From assembly GCA_016699515.1 (NCBI GenBank), contig CP064978.1, forward strand, positions 620,001 to 684,000: 64,000 bases of DNA, written 5' to 3'. The position numbers and the translations under genes were made by a program. The stretch's first letter is position 1. Each line of letters begins with the position of its first letter. Source of the DNA: Candidatus Peregrinibacteria bacterium (GTDB taxonomy: Bacteria; Patescibacteriota; Gracilibacteria; UM-FILTER-43-11). Below, piece after piece: positions 27,089-36,987 of the stretch. Below the pieces are notes generated by a model. The model saw nothing but the letters and a program-made list of their open reading frames with translations. It made no database searches and had not been told where the DNA came from.

Positions 27089-29223
27089 ATGAAAAATGCC
27101 ATGCGCTTTCTGGGCCTCATTGGATTTTTGTTTGTGTTTTCGCTTTGGGTGCTCGCAGCCGATAGTGCCCCCTTTTCGGATGTGCCCACCACGCACCCTT
27201 ACGCCGACGATATTGCAGAATTAAAAGCGCTGGGAGTGTTGCAAGGCAATCCCGATGGAACTTATCGGCCTTCGGATACGCTTAATCGCGCTGAAATGAC
27301 TAAAATTTTAGCGGAAGCGGCGATTAAAAAATTTGGAATGAGTGAAGATACGTTTGACCCTTATGCAGCGCGATCTTGTTTTCCGGACGTTCCGGCACAA
27401 ATTTGGTTTACAAAATACGTGTGTTTTGCCGAGGAACATGGTTGGGTTCAGGGGTATAGCGATGGAACCTTTCGCCCAAACCGCGCGGTTTCTCATGCGG
27501 AGGGGATTAAAATAGCATTCAAGGCGTTTGGCATCGCTTTCGACGAGACGCTGAGCCCTTGGTATACCGATGTGATTGCGAAGGCCAGAGAGCTCAACTA
27601 TTTGGCTCCCACCTATACTAGCCCTACCGCTCCATTAAACCGCGGTGAAATGGCAAGTGTTACGGTTCATATTACCGACTCGTTTACGGCAACTAGCTCT
27701 CCGCAGACTTCGAATAATTCAAGTGCCCCCTCCTCTACACATGCCTTAAATTCCTGTGGAAACGGTAAAATCGACTCTACTGAAGTGTGCGACTCATCTG
27801 CGCTGGGCTCACCATTGTGCAATGCGAACTGCTCCGCGAGAGCTGATACGACGGGTAATTCAAATTCAAACTCAACCCCTACTACCCCCCCATCCTCCAG
27901 CACTCCCGCCGCTACTTCTCCGCAAAAAAAGCCGGATCCAACCTACTGTGGAAATAAGGAAATTGACCCCAACGAAGTGTGTGATGGCTCGATTCCCGGT
28001 TCACCCGCCTGTAATAGCACTTGTACCGCCTTTGCTTCTTCCACCACTGGATCTTCCTCTACCCCTGCAACTCCTTCTACCCCCACGCCTCCACTCCCTC
28101 CTTATGTCGCTCCGGTAGTGGCGGTTTCGGGTCAAGACACACCCAATAGTTGCAACGTATCTAATTATGGCCTCACCGGAAGCACGTATTATTTTTGCGA
28201 TTGCGCCGCGGGCAGCTATGCGGATTGTAAATCGGGTGACAGTTCGCTCACCAGCAGTGTTAACCCCTTGCTTCCCGCACGTTCGATTGCCAATGCTTTC
28301 GCTCAGTTTAATTCGATGCCTGCCGGTAGCACGGTGGCACTTTGTCGTGGGGGAGCCTTTGACGCGAACGCACACACGTTGTTCAATCAGAAATGCACGG
28401 CCGCCAATCGTTGCCGCTTGACCGATTATACTCCCTATTGGGCCTCGGGCGATGAAAAGCGCCCTTTGGTCAACGCCAACGCTACCGCTTTGGAATTTAG
28501 TGATGGGGGCGATTCGGATCAGGATGGCGGATATGTGGTAACCAATATTAACTTTAAAATGCGGCTGGTTCGGGCACTTTTGGGTTATTTGCCTTTAATG
28601 AAGTGGATGATTTGTATGCCTGCAACATTGTGCTCGATGGATTTGGTTCTAACATCAACATCGCCGGGCGAAACCCCACCCTTTCTACCGGTAACGGAAA
28701 AAGTGAGCGCATCACCCTGGCGTATTCCGAAATTCTGAATGGTCAAGATCAGGGCTGGCTTGGCGGTTGTGATGACTGCGTGATCGAGTACAATTACTTT
28801 AAAAATAATGGTTGGAACCCCAAGCGCGGCGGTATTTTTAGTCACTCAATTTATGTGAGTGGTGGCACCAGCTCGGCGCCGGTTAAAAACATTGTGGTGC
28901 GCGGAAACACTTTATTACAGACCGTTGATGTTCCCGCCAATCCCGGCGGGTGTGAAGGAGTGGTGATTGTAGGCCATGGCAATCAAGATGGACTTTTGAT
29001 TGAGGGGAATGTGATCCAAGAGGCACCCGGAACTGCGCACCAGCCTTGCTGGGGCATTGCCGTGAATCGTGGTTATTCTACGCCCGAAAGCTTTAAGAAC
29101 ATTACGATCCGTAATAACCAGATTGAATACGTTGGTAACCAAGTGATTGTTACCGAGACGGATTGCGCCAATTGCCTGATTGAAAATAACTCCATTCTTT
29201 ATAATACCTCATACGGTAACTAA
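27089..29223 (+). CDS. surface protein: SLH domains, cysteine-rich repeats, beta-helix (frameshifted)
   Basis: About 711 residues once a break near 28568 is closed. Order: signal peptide (ends VLAADS); three SLH repeats (FSDVPTTHPYADDIAELKAL, FPDVPAQIWFTKYVCFAEEH, SPWYTDVIAKARELNY) to about residue 190; Ser/Thr/Pro-rich linkers. Two Myxococcus-type cysteine repeats (DUF4215-like) follow, CGNGKIDSTEVCD...LCNANC and CGNKEIDPNEVCD...ACNSTC. A region with further Cys comes next, then a C-terminal right-handed parallel beta-helix (NIVVRGNTLLQTV, ITIRNNQIEYVGNQVIVTE, CLIENNSILYN). Likely anchored to the S-layer and acting on or binding polysaccharide. The next gene follows after 10 bp. Confidence 0.85.
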
Positions 29224-29233
29224 TTTTTTACCC

Positions 29234-30451
29234 ATGAAACGGATTTTGTTTGGTATTATTGGGCTTATTTTTTAGCGACATTGGCTGTATTCGGAAAACT
29301 AACATGGAACTATTTTACGGTGGTTCGAAGTCATTTAGCCGAAATTCAGACTCGCGAAGAGGGCTTAAACGAAACCAATCGAACTGGCCAACCCTTGCAT
29401 GTGCCGGATGGCTTTGTGCTTTCTACTTTTTCCAAGGCGGTGCAACCCCCGCGTGGTGATCTGGGATGAATTGGGGCAAATGATTGTGAGCGATATGGAA
29501 CAGGGGTTGGTTTTGGGACTGCCAGACCGCGATCACAACGGGGTGGCCGATGAGGTGATTACGATTTTAAGTGGTCTTAATAAACCCCATGGGCTTGAAA
29601 TGAATTGTGAAAATGGTTGCCGGTTGTTCGTGGCCGAAAATCACCAGGTATCGATGTACGATTACACTCCGCAAATCATGACGGCATTTAATGCCAAAAA
29701 ATTAGTTAATTTGCCCGCCGGAGGTCGTCATGAGCACCGCAGCTTACTGTTTAAGCGCGATAGCGCCAACCAATTATTTGTTTCGGTTCCTAGCACCTGC
29801 AATGCCTGCTATGAGCCGGAGGAACGTAATGCCTCGTTGCTGTTGATTGATATTGAGAACCGGGTATTTACCGGTTATGCTTCGGGGCTTCGCGATACCT
29901 CTTTTTTGGCCTATCACCCCAATACTCATCAACTTTGGGGGACCGAGATCGGGCGAGAATTTTTACCCGATGATTTGCCACCCAATGAAATTAACATTAT
30001 TAAACAAGGAGCGAATTATGGTTGGCCTCAGTGCTTTGGCAATAATCAAATCGACTTTGATTTTTTAAAGCGTTACCAATTTGATACCCATCCTTGTGAC
30101 GAAATTCAGGCTCAACCCAATCACATTAATTTGCTTCCTTACGCAAATCCGATGGGCCTTGTGTTTTTACCTTCTTATTCAAACCTGCCCAAGGAATATC
30201 AAGATGATTTGCTCGTGGCGTACCATGGCTCTTGGCTTCAGGATGATCCGGTGGGGTTTAAGGTGACCCGGTTGGAGCTGGATCGTCTGGGAAATTACTT
30301 GGTTGAAAAGGACTTTATTACCGGTTGGCTTCGTTCCGATGGGACTTCGATTGGGCGACCGGTGGATATAAAATTCGGCCCCGATGGCGCGCTTTACATC
30401 ACCGACGACGAAGCCGGGCAGATTTATCGGATGATTTATACCTCCAATTAA
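29234..30451 (+). CDS. membrane-anchored sorbosone/glucose dehydrogenase-like beta-propeller (frameshifted)
   Basis: About 405 residues: an N-terminal membrane anchor from ATG 29234 (RILFGIIGLIF continuing to TWNYF), then a six-bladed beta-propeller of the GSDH/L-sorbosone dehydrogenase type. Seen: VPDGFVLSTFSK, DHNGVADEVITILSGLNKPH, GGRHEHRSLLFK, GTEIGREFLPDDLPPNEINI, GANYGWPQCFG and RPVDIKFGPDGALYITDDEA. Frame breaks near 29270 and 29442. Relatives oxidise sugars using PQQ; whether this one binds PQQ is not clear from sequence. Probably co-transcribed with the SLH/beta-helix protein, suggesting joint work on surface or environmental carbohydrate. Confidence 0.8.
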
Positions 30452-30527
30452 ACTTCCTAATTGGTCCCACTTACTTTTTAATCGTTCTTGCGTTTTGTGA
30501 GCAGTTTTTTATAATAACATCACTCAA

Positions 30528-30562
30528 TTACGAATTAACAATTACGAATTAACCATTACGAA
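30528..30562. repeat. five heptamers directly upstream of sufC
   Basis: TTACGAA, TTAACAA, TTACGAA, TTAACCA, TTACGAA: exactly five 7-bp units (35 bp), ending 4 bp before the sufC start codon. Confidence 0.85.
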
Positions 30563-30566
30563 TTTT

Positions 30567-31326
30567 ATGACTGGAATTTTGAGCATAGTGGGTTTGCAAG
30601 CGTCGGTGGATGATAAGGAAGTATTGAAGGGGGTCAACTTAACGCTAAAGCCCGGCGAGATCCATGCGATTATGGGCCCGAACGGTTCGGGTAAAAGCAC
30701 CCTTTCGAACGTGATTATGGGGCATCCCAAATACGAAGTGACCGGTGGTGATGTTCAGTTTGATGGAGAGTCTATTTTAGATTTGGAGCCCAATGAGCGC
30801 TCACTTAATGGCTTATTTTTGGCGTTTCAGTATCCTAAAGAAATTACCGGAATCACGTTAGAAGAATTTTTATTGGCGGCGCATCGCGCTAAGCAAAAGC
30901 ATCTTCACCCGGATAGGCCCGGCATTCTCCCCTTTCGTTTTCAAAAGTTGCTCAAGGAAAAAATGGAAATGCTGAAGATTGACGAAAAGTTTATGACGCG
31001 CTATTTGAATCATGGATTTTCGGGTGGGGAGAAAAAGAAAGCTGAGATTCTGCAAATGGCGATTTTGAATCCGCGCGTTGCGATTTTGGATGAGACCGAT
31101 TCCGGGTTGGATGTCGACGCCCTTAAAGTGGTTTGTGAAAGCGTAAAAGCAGTTCAAAACGCCTCGGAAGAACCGATGACCATTTTGATGGTGACTCATT
31201 ATCAGAGGATTCTTAAATACCTAGAGCCGGATTACGTTCATGTGATGAAGCATGGAAAAATTGTAAAATCGGGTGAAAAGGAATTTGCCCGCTGAACTTG
31301 AAGAAAAAGGTTACGAAAACCTTTAG
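30567..31326 (+). CDS. sufC: Fe-S cluster assembly ATPase SufC
   Basis: ABC-type ATPase of the SufBCD scaffold complex for iron-sulfur cluster assembly. Seen: Walker A GPNGSGKST near residue 37, the SufC-specific LFLAFQYPKEITGITLEEFL, signature FSGGEKKKAEILQM, Walker B VAILDETDSGLD, and H-loop MVTHYQRIL. The open frame stops at 31295, but a one-base shift after EFAR restores the normal ELEEKGYENL ending with TAG at 31324-31326. First gene of sufCBDSU. Confidence 0.95.
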
Positions 31327-31354
31327 TTAAGAGTTAATAGTTAAGAATTAAGAG
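31327..31354. repeat. four heptamers between sufC and sufB
   Basis: TTAAGAG, TTAATAG, TTAAGAA, TTAAGAG start at the base after the corrected sufC stop and end 2 bp before the sufB ATG, so the spacer is made of the repeat. Confidence 0.85.
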
Positions 31355-31356
31355 TT

Positions 31357-32769
31357 ATGTCGGAAGACAAAGCCATCTTCGGAGATTTAAACCGCGACAC
31401 GTTTGATCATCAGGATCCCGCGGACTATATGAAGAAATTCCGCAAAGGAATTTCGGAGGAATTGGTGCGCCATATTTCGGCAGATAAGAATGAACCGGAA
31501 TGGATGCTGGAACATCGTTTAAAGGCATTTAAGTATTTTGTGGAAAGGGCGATGCCGTCTTTTGGTCCTGATCTTTCGAAGTTGAATTTCGATGAGATTT
31601 GTTTTTTTGCCAAGGCGGCCGATAAAAAGGGTGGCTATGAAAACTGGGATGAAGTTCCCGAATACATCAAAAATACGTTCGATCGTTTGGGGATTCCCGA
31701 GGCTGAACGTAAAGTTTTGGCGGGCGTAGGCGCGCAGTACGAAAGTGAGGCCGTTTACCATTCGCTCGAAAAGGAATGGAAAGACCAAGGCGTGATTTTT
31801 ACCGATCTCGACATTGCTTTGCAGGAACATCCGGATTTGGTGCAAAAGTATTTTATGAAATGTGTGCCGGCAAATGATCACAAATTTGCTGCTTTGCATG
31901 GCGCGGTATGGAGCGGAGGCACCTTTCTTTATATTCCCAAAGGCGTAAAATTGGAAAAACCGTTGCAGTCGTATTTTCGTATGAACGCGATGGGCATGGG
32001 CCAATTTGAACACACATTGATTATTATTGAAGACGAAGCCGAAGGGCATTACATCGAAGGCTGTAGCGCTCCCAAATACGGGGCCAACGCTTTACATGCC
32101 GGCTGTGTAGAAGTGTTTGTGGGTCAGAATGCTAAATTCCGATATTCGTCGGTGGAAAACTGGAGCAAAGACACCTATAACCTAAACACCAAGCGCGCGA
32201 TTGTGGAAGCCGGATCCCGTATGGAATGGGTGGGCGGAAACATGGGGAGCGGTGTGACTATGCTTTATCCGTGTAGTATTTTGAAAGGAGATGGCTCGCA
32301 TGCGGACCATTTGGGGATCGCTTTTGCCAATGCCGATCAAATTCAGGACACGGGCGCCAAAGTTTTTCACATCGGTAAAAACACCAGTTCAAAGGTAGTG
32401 ATGAAATCGATTTCAAAGGCGGGGGGGAAATCCGTGTATCGCGGAGATTTAAAAATCAGTAAGCAAGCCAGTGATGCGATTTCGTCGGTGGAATGTGATG
32501 CGCTTATTTTGGACCCGATCTCGATTTCGGACACGATCCCGAACATTAAGGTGGATAATCATTCGGCGACCATTAGCCACGAAGCAACCGTTGGCCGCAT
32601 CAACGAAGACGATTTGTTTTATTTAACCTCGCGCGGTATTCCGATGGAACAAGCGCAGGCGATGATTGTGAACGGCTTTATTCACCCGATTGTACGCGAG
32701 CTCCCCATGGAATATGCAGTGGAAATGAACCGCTTGATTGAACTAGAAATGGAAGGAAGTGTCGGATAA
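31357..32769 (+). CDS. sufB: Fe-S cluster assembly scaffold SufB
   Basis: 470 residues, intact, standard length. Core subunit of the SufBC2D scaffold on which clusters are built. Seen: GVGAQYESEAVYHSLEKEW, NDHKFAALHGAVWSGGTFLY, YIEGCSAPKYGANALHAGCV, NVDNHSATISHEA-type segment (KVDNHSATISHEATVGRINE) and YLTSRGIPMEQAQAMIVNGF. The conserved beta-helix Cys lies in SVECDALIL. Lies between sufC and sufD. Confidence 0.97.
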   Translation: MSEDKAIFGDLNRDTFDHQDPADYMKKFRKGISEELVRHISADKNEPEWMLEHRLKAFKYFVERAMPSFGPDLSKLNFDEICFFAKAADKKGGYENWDEVPEYIKNTFDRLGIPEAERKVLAGVGAQYESEAVYHSLEKEWKDQGVIFTDLDIALQEHPDLVQKYFMKCVPANDHKFAALHGAVWSGGTFLYIPKGVKLEKPLQSYFRMNAMGMGQFEHTLIIIEDEAEGHYIEGCSAPKYGANALHAGCVEVFVGQNAKFRYSSVENWSKDTYNLNTKRAIVEAGSRMEWVGGNMGSGVTMLYPCSILKGDGSHADHLGIAFANADQIQDTGAKVFHIGKNTSSKVVMKSISKAGGKSVYRGDLKISKQASDAISSVECDALILDPISISDTIPNIKVDNHSATISHEATVGRINEDDLFYLTSRGIPMEQAQAMIVNGFIHPIVRELPMEYAVEMNRLIELEMEGSVG

Positions 32770-32777
32770 CTTTTATT

Positions 32778-33582
32778 ATGATTCTTGAATTTAATTCATC
32801 AAAGGATCTCCCGGTGCGCCACATCATTCCGAATGGTGAATCGGATTTGCGCGTTGAGGTTGCCGATGGAGTTAACGTGGTTTTGGTTGAAGCATTTGCT
32901 GAAGATCCGGCTCAGTCCATCAACTACAGCCACCATTTGATCGCGGGTAAAAACTCTGAAGTGCTGGTGGTTACGATTCAAAATTTAAATGCCGAATCGA
33001 CCTATTCCGAAACACGTACCAGCGAAATTCATGAATCAGCCAAGGTGCGCTGGCTCAATATTCAGCTGGGCGCAAAGTTGGCCCAGGGCACTATGCATCA
33101 TCATGTGGTGGGTAGTCAGGCGCAGGCGGATATGGATTTAATCTGCAAGGCGGATGATCAGCGATCGATTCAGTTCACTTTGACCAATCGATTTACCGCG
33201 CCTCATTCCGCTGGGCAAATGATTGCGAAAGGGGCTGCCAGTGGTTCGGCGAAATTAGGTATGCATGGCTGCATTCAGATCGATCAGAGTGCCAGTGGTA
33301 CCGACGGCTATTTGCGCCAAGATACGTTGCTCTTGAGTGAAAAAGCCTCGGCCAGTGCCATGCCCTCGCTTAAGATTGATACCAACGACGTCAAAGCAGC
33401 CCATTCGGCCAGTGTGGCGAATGTGGATGAATCCGCTCTGTTTTATATGGCTAGCCGCGGGCTTCCGAAGGACGACGCTCGTCAGCTTCTGGTTCAGGGT
33501 TTTAAAAGAATCACTTGGGCATTTGGCTGATTACCCAGAGCTTCTACAGATGGCTGCTGATCTTTTTTATCCACTTCAGTAA
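32778..33582 (+). CDS. sufD: Fe-S cluster assembly protein SufD (short form)
   Basis: Second beta-helix subunit of SufBCD. About 267 residues, much shorter than the roughly 430 of E. coli SufD; the N-terminal helical part is missing, as is common in small genomes. Seen: THNRFT-like SIQFTLTNRFTAPHSAGQMI, MHGCIQIDQSASGTDGYLRQ, the conserved segment IDTNDVKAAHSASVANVDES and MASRGLPKDDARQLLVQGF. A T-run shift near 33503 restores LKESLGHLADYPELLQMAAD and the stop at 33580-33582. Overlaps the 3' end of the opposing gene. Confidence 0.88.
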
Positions 33583-33853
33583 TTCCCAGCCTTTCCAGTT
33601 GAGCAAGGATTTGGTTACGGGCACTTTTGACATCTTCAAGTGATATGGCTACCCTTCCTGAGCCCATGGTCAGCACCAAACGAACTGGTACGTCATTATA
33701 ACCTTCTCTTCTAAATTCTACTGACGCAAAAAAGCCAGGTGTCGCTCTTGTGCACTCTAGCTCGGTATTATCACCTAGAATTTTACAGATTATTGCTCTA
33801 GGATCGTGGTTGGGTAGTTTATTTTTACCAAGAAACAGGGCAGGTGGCTTCAT
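33494..33853 (-). CDS. hypothetical protein (119 aa) inside the suf region
   Basis: 119 residues on the opposite strand between sufD and sufS. Seen: FLGKNKLPNHDPRAIICKIL, FFASVEFRREGYNDVPVRLV, LTMGSGRVAISLEDVKSARN, suggesting a small alpha/beta protein. No signal peptide, no family recognised. Its last 30 codons lie antisense to the sufD 3' end. It interrupts the suf operon, so sufS-sufU may have their own promoter. Confidence 0.5.
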   Translation of the reverse strand: MKPPALFLGKNKLPNHDPRAIICKILGDNTELECTRATPGFFASVEFRREGYNDVPVRLVLTMGSGRVAISLEDVKSARNQILAQLERLGITEVDKKDQQPSVEALGNQPNAQVILLKP

Positions 33854-33936
33854 TGTAAAAAATTATTTAAGCGGATTTTATATATTTTGTCTAGGGTTGT
33901 CAATTTTACTTTGTTAGAATAAATGTGCCAATTTTT

Positions 33937-35121
33937 ATGAAGCATTTTTTCCCCATTTTTACCCAGCGGCCTGATCTGATTTATTTTGATAATGCGGCGA
34001 CAGCACAAAAGCCGCAGGCGGTGCTGGATGCCATTCAAAATTATTACACGTATTCCAACAGCAATATTCACCGTGGGCCGAATTTTTTGGCCGAAGAGGC
34101 CACGGTGCTTTATAACGAGGCGCGTAGAACGGTGGCTGATTTTATTGGCGCTCGCGAATCTTTCGAGGTGATTTTTACCCGTAATGCCACCGAATCGATC
34201 AATCTGGTGGCTCGCTCGCTTGAGTTGATGTTTAATCCTGGTGATACGATTGTTTTGAGTCAACTGGAGCATCACAGTAATATCGTTCCTTGGTTACAGC
34301 TAAAAGAACGACGTGGAATTCAACTCAAATACATCCCAGTTAATAAAGAAGGGCGATTGGATTTTGATCCGGCTCTTTTGGATGAATCCGTTAAATTGGT
34401 CGCCGTTACCGGTATGTCGAATGCTTTGGGGACGATCACCAATTTGAAACCGATCATCGAGGCGGCTCACAGGGTGGGCGCAAAGGTTTTGGTGGACGGT
34501 AGCCAATTGGTGGTGCATGAGCCCGTGAACGTACAAGCGCTCGATTGTGATTTTTTTGTTTTTACCGGCCATAAACTTTACGGCCCCACCGGCATTGGCG
34601 TGCTTTATGGAAAGAAAGAACTTTTAGAAAGCATGCCTCCGTTTTTGGGGGGTGGCGACATGATCAACGAAGTGACCGAACAGTCGTTTAGTCCGGCGTT
34701 TACCCGAACGATTCGAGGCGGGCACGCCTAACATCGCAGGAGCAATTGGCCTTAAGGCTGCGATCGATTTTATGCTAGATGTTGGACTTTCTACGATTCA
34801 CAAAAGGAGGCTGAGCTCACTCACTACGCGATTGATCAGTTGAAAACTCTCGATTTTGTTAAACTCGTTGGCCCACAAGATGCCAAGCACCGCGGTTCGA
34901 TCGTTTCATTCACCATCGATGGTATTCATCCACACGATATTGCCGAAGGGCTTTCCAATCAAAACATTTGCATTCGCGGAGGTCATCACTGCGCTCAAGT
35001 GCTGATGGATCAATTGGGTTTTTCGGGCACAGCTCGATTGAGTTTGGCGTTTTATAATGAGAAAGAGGAGGTGGATGTTCTCTTAAAAGCTCTTGTGGAA
35101 ATATATGATTACTTTAACTAA
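33937..35121 (+). CDS. sufS: cysteine desulfurase SufS (frameshifted)
   Basis: PLP enzyme that takes sulfur from cysteine for Fe-S assembly. About 395 residues when joined. Seen: YFDNAATAQKP at the start, TRNATESINLVA, SQLEHHSNIVPW, PLP lysine Lys213 in FTGHKLYGPTGIGVLYG, and the catalytic cysteine in RGGHHCAQ near the C-terminus, all of the group II (SufS) type. Frame breaks near 34715 (GGCGGGCACGCC) and 34800. Precedes sufU, its usual sulfur acceptor. Confidence 0.92.
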
Positions 35122-35123
35122 AA

Positions 35124-35186
35124 GGGCATAGTCAGTAGGGCATAGAGTTTCGTGCTACTACTCGCTATGCCCTATGCCCTAGAAAT
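35124..35186. repeat. spacer of exactly nine 7-bp words between sufS and sufU
   Basis: GGGCATA, GTCAGTA, GGGCATA, GAGTTTC, GTGCTAC, TACTCGC, TATGCCC, TATGCCC, TAGAAAT: 63 bp running from just after the sufS stop to the base before the sufU ATG. GGGCATA and TATGCCC are inverted copies, so the spacer can fold into a hairpin. Confidence 0.75.
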
Positions 35187-35588
35187 ATGGATATCTACGC
35201 TCAAACCATTTTGGACCGCTACAAAGAACCTTATTACAAAGATAAGAAGTTGGATGCTACCGTGAGCCATAGCGAACTCAATCGCTCTTGTGGAGACGAA
35301 GCCCATGTGTCTTTGCGTTTAGATGGCGACAAGATTGCTGAATACACCTTTGCTGGGGCGGGTTGTGCGATCAGTCAGGCGGCGGCGGATTTGCTGGGCG
35401 ATGTAATTATTGACCTTTCTGTTGACGAGGTTCTGAATTTAACTAAAGAAACTATTTACGAAGTGCTCGGAATCGAAATCAGTTTGCGCCGCAGTAAATG
35501 CGCTTTGCTCGCTCTTTTGGCCGTTCAAAACGCCCTTTTGAAACATCGCGGTGGCGAGTTGAGGAATTGGACGTGGTACCACCTTTAA
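35187..35588 (+). CDS. sufU: Fe-S assembly sulfurtransferase SufU
   Basis: 133 residues. Zinc-dependent protein that accepts sulfur from SufS in systems without SufE. The three conserved cysteines are present: NRSCGDEAHVSL, FAGAGCAISQAAADLL and LRRSKCALLALLAVQNAL. Start MDIYAQTILDRYKEP is typical. Intact. Closes the sufCBDSU operon. Confidence 0.93.
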   Translation: MDIYAQTILDRYKEPYYKDKKLDATVSHSELNRSCGDEAHVSLRLDGDKIAEYTFAGAGCAISQAAADLLGDVIIDLSVDEVLNLTKETIYEVLGIEISLRRSKCALLALLAVQNALLKHRGGELRNWTWYHL

Positions 35589-35640
35589 TTTGATTTTTTA
35601 GGGTTTTTATTTTACGATAAATTCTATTAAAAAAAGCCCT

Positions 35641-36809
35641 TTGCCCAATAAGCCCCCCCATTCATCGTCGGTTGATGCGAGGCAGTGTGCAGATGCAGCT
35701 GCTGATTTGGCAGACTATTATCAACGTTTGCTAACGGCCGAGTTTAAAATCATTTCTAATGGAGCTGCCTGTATTCGACCTCTGGGGCCCTACGAATCTT
35801 TTGAAAAGAAAGTGGCCTTTCCGGACACCCCCTATCCATTGCGTCCCGCACTTATTCAGCAAAGGCAAAAAGTTTTTTCGGGCATTTACCACGGTTTATT
35901 TAAAGAATTTTCCCCAACAGACTTTGCTGCTTTTTCCGATTTAGATTCATTAGACCCCTATTTGCGTGCGTGCCTCTTGCAAAATGTTTTTGAATCGGAT
36001 CAAAATACGTTCAGCGATGCTTTCGACGTGCATTTTGGTGCAGAAGGTGAAATTCACCCCTTGCTTCCGAACTGGTGCAGGGCGGCGACTTTACTTAGGG
36101 CAGCTCAAGATCATCGCTCTCGCCTGCAAGAGCTATTAAATCCTAATACCAAGCTTTACTATAGGCCGGATACACTTTATGCAACAAAAAAAGCGCGCCC
36201 TCCCAGTAAAGCTGAGTTGTTTGCGGCTGATCGCATACGTCAGGCGGAAGAAATTCTTTCAGTAACCGCTCAGTTTACTGAGGTCACTTTTCCTTATTTA
36301 ATTCCGAATGCCCTCTCATCAAGTCAATCGGCTCCTATCAATTTATTTACTCCCGGTTATTCATTTATTGCTTATAATGCTCCAAACGGGGCACAATGGA
36401 GCTCTGACGCGACCGCCGAATCCGTTCTTGAATACTTTGAAAAAATGCCCATTTACTCCATGACATTGTTTACTCGTCCACAGCGTTGATTCGTATTTTT
36501 CTTGCTCACTCTATTCAGTTTGGCCCTAATTTTAACTCTCCCGCACGCTTGGCTAGAAATGAACTGGCCTTTTTACGAAGTCTTATTTTGGATTATGCAG
36601 TTAATTATTTCATTTTGTCTAAGCTTAATAATAGCCCGATTCAACCCTCGGTGCTGGCTCGTTCGTTGGGGCTTTCAGCGTCTCAATCGCCTCAATTTTT
36701 AACCATCCATCATCCCGGAGGAGTAGACGAAAAACTCCCTTTGGAGTCTCTTCATCCGCGCAATACGCTCAACAAAATGCCGTATGCACTTTTATCATTT
36801 TACGTATGA
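35641..36809 (+). CDS. hypothetical protein, about 390 aa (two frames)
   Basis: Two abutting frames (35641-36489 and 36486-36809) that join as one if a T is added at CGTTGATT. It begins at TTG 35641 with PNKPPHSSSVDARQ, echoing the PNNEKTTDNPQ start of the helicase-sigma gene downstream. Mostly helical, soluble, no signal peptide. Seen: ADLADYYQRLLTAEFKII, YFEKMPIYSMTLFTRP and RNELAFLRSLILDYAVNYFI. A further 14 codons after 36806 may be the real tail. No family recognised. It may form a unit with the next gene. Confidence 0.5.
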
Positions 36810-36932
36810 TCAAAAACGCTGAAGCGATCCTAAAAGAAAGTGGTGCGCAATCGTGAGTGCGCTTTGCGGTCATGTATAAAATCAACTAACAGTTAATTCG
36901 TTATTTTGTATAATCATGCATAAGACAGTATA

Positions 36933-36961
36933 TTGCATATATTTTAATATTGTTTTATAAT
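36933..36961 (+). promoter_or_regulatory. promoter of the helicase-sigma gene
   Basis: -35 TTGCAT (36933-36938), 17-bp spacer, perfect -10 TATAAT (36956-36961), in a strongly AT-rich 100-bp stretch. Start predicted near 36968, 20 bp before GTG 36988. Confidence 0.65.
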
Positions 36962-36987
36962 ATATAGATTATTTTTTATAAACAGCT

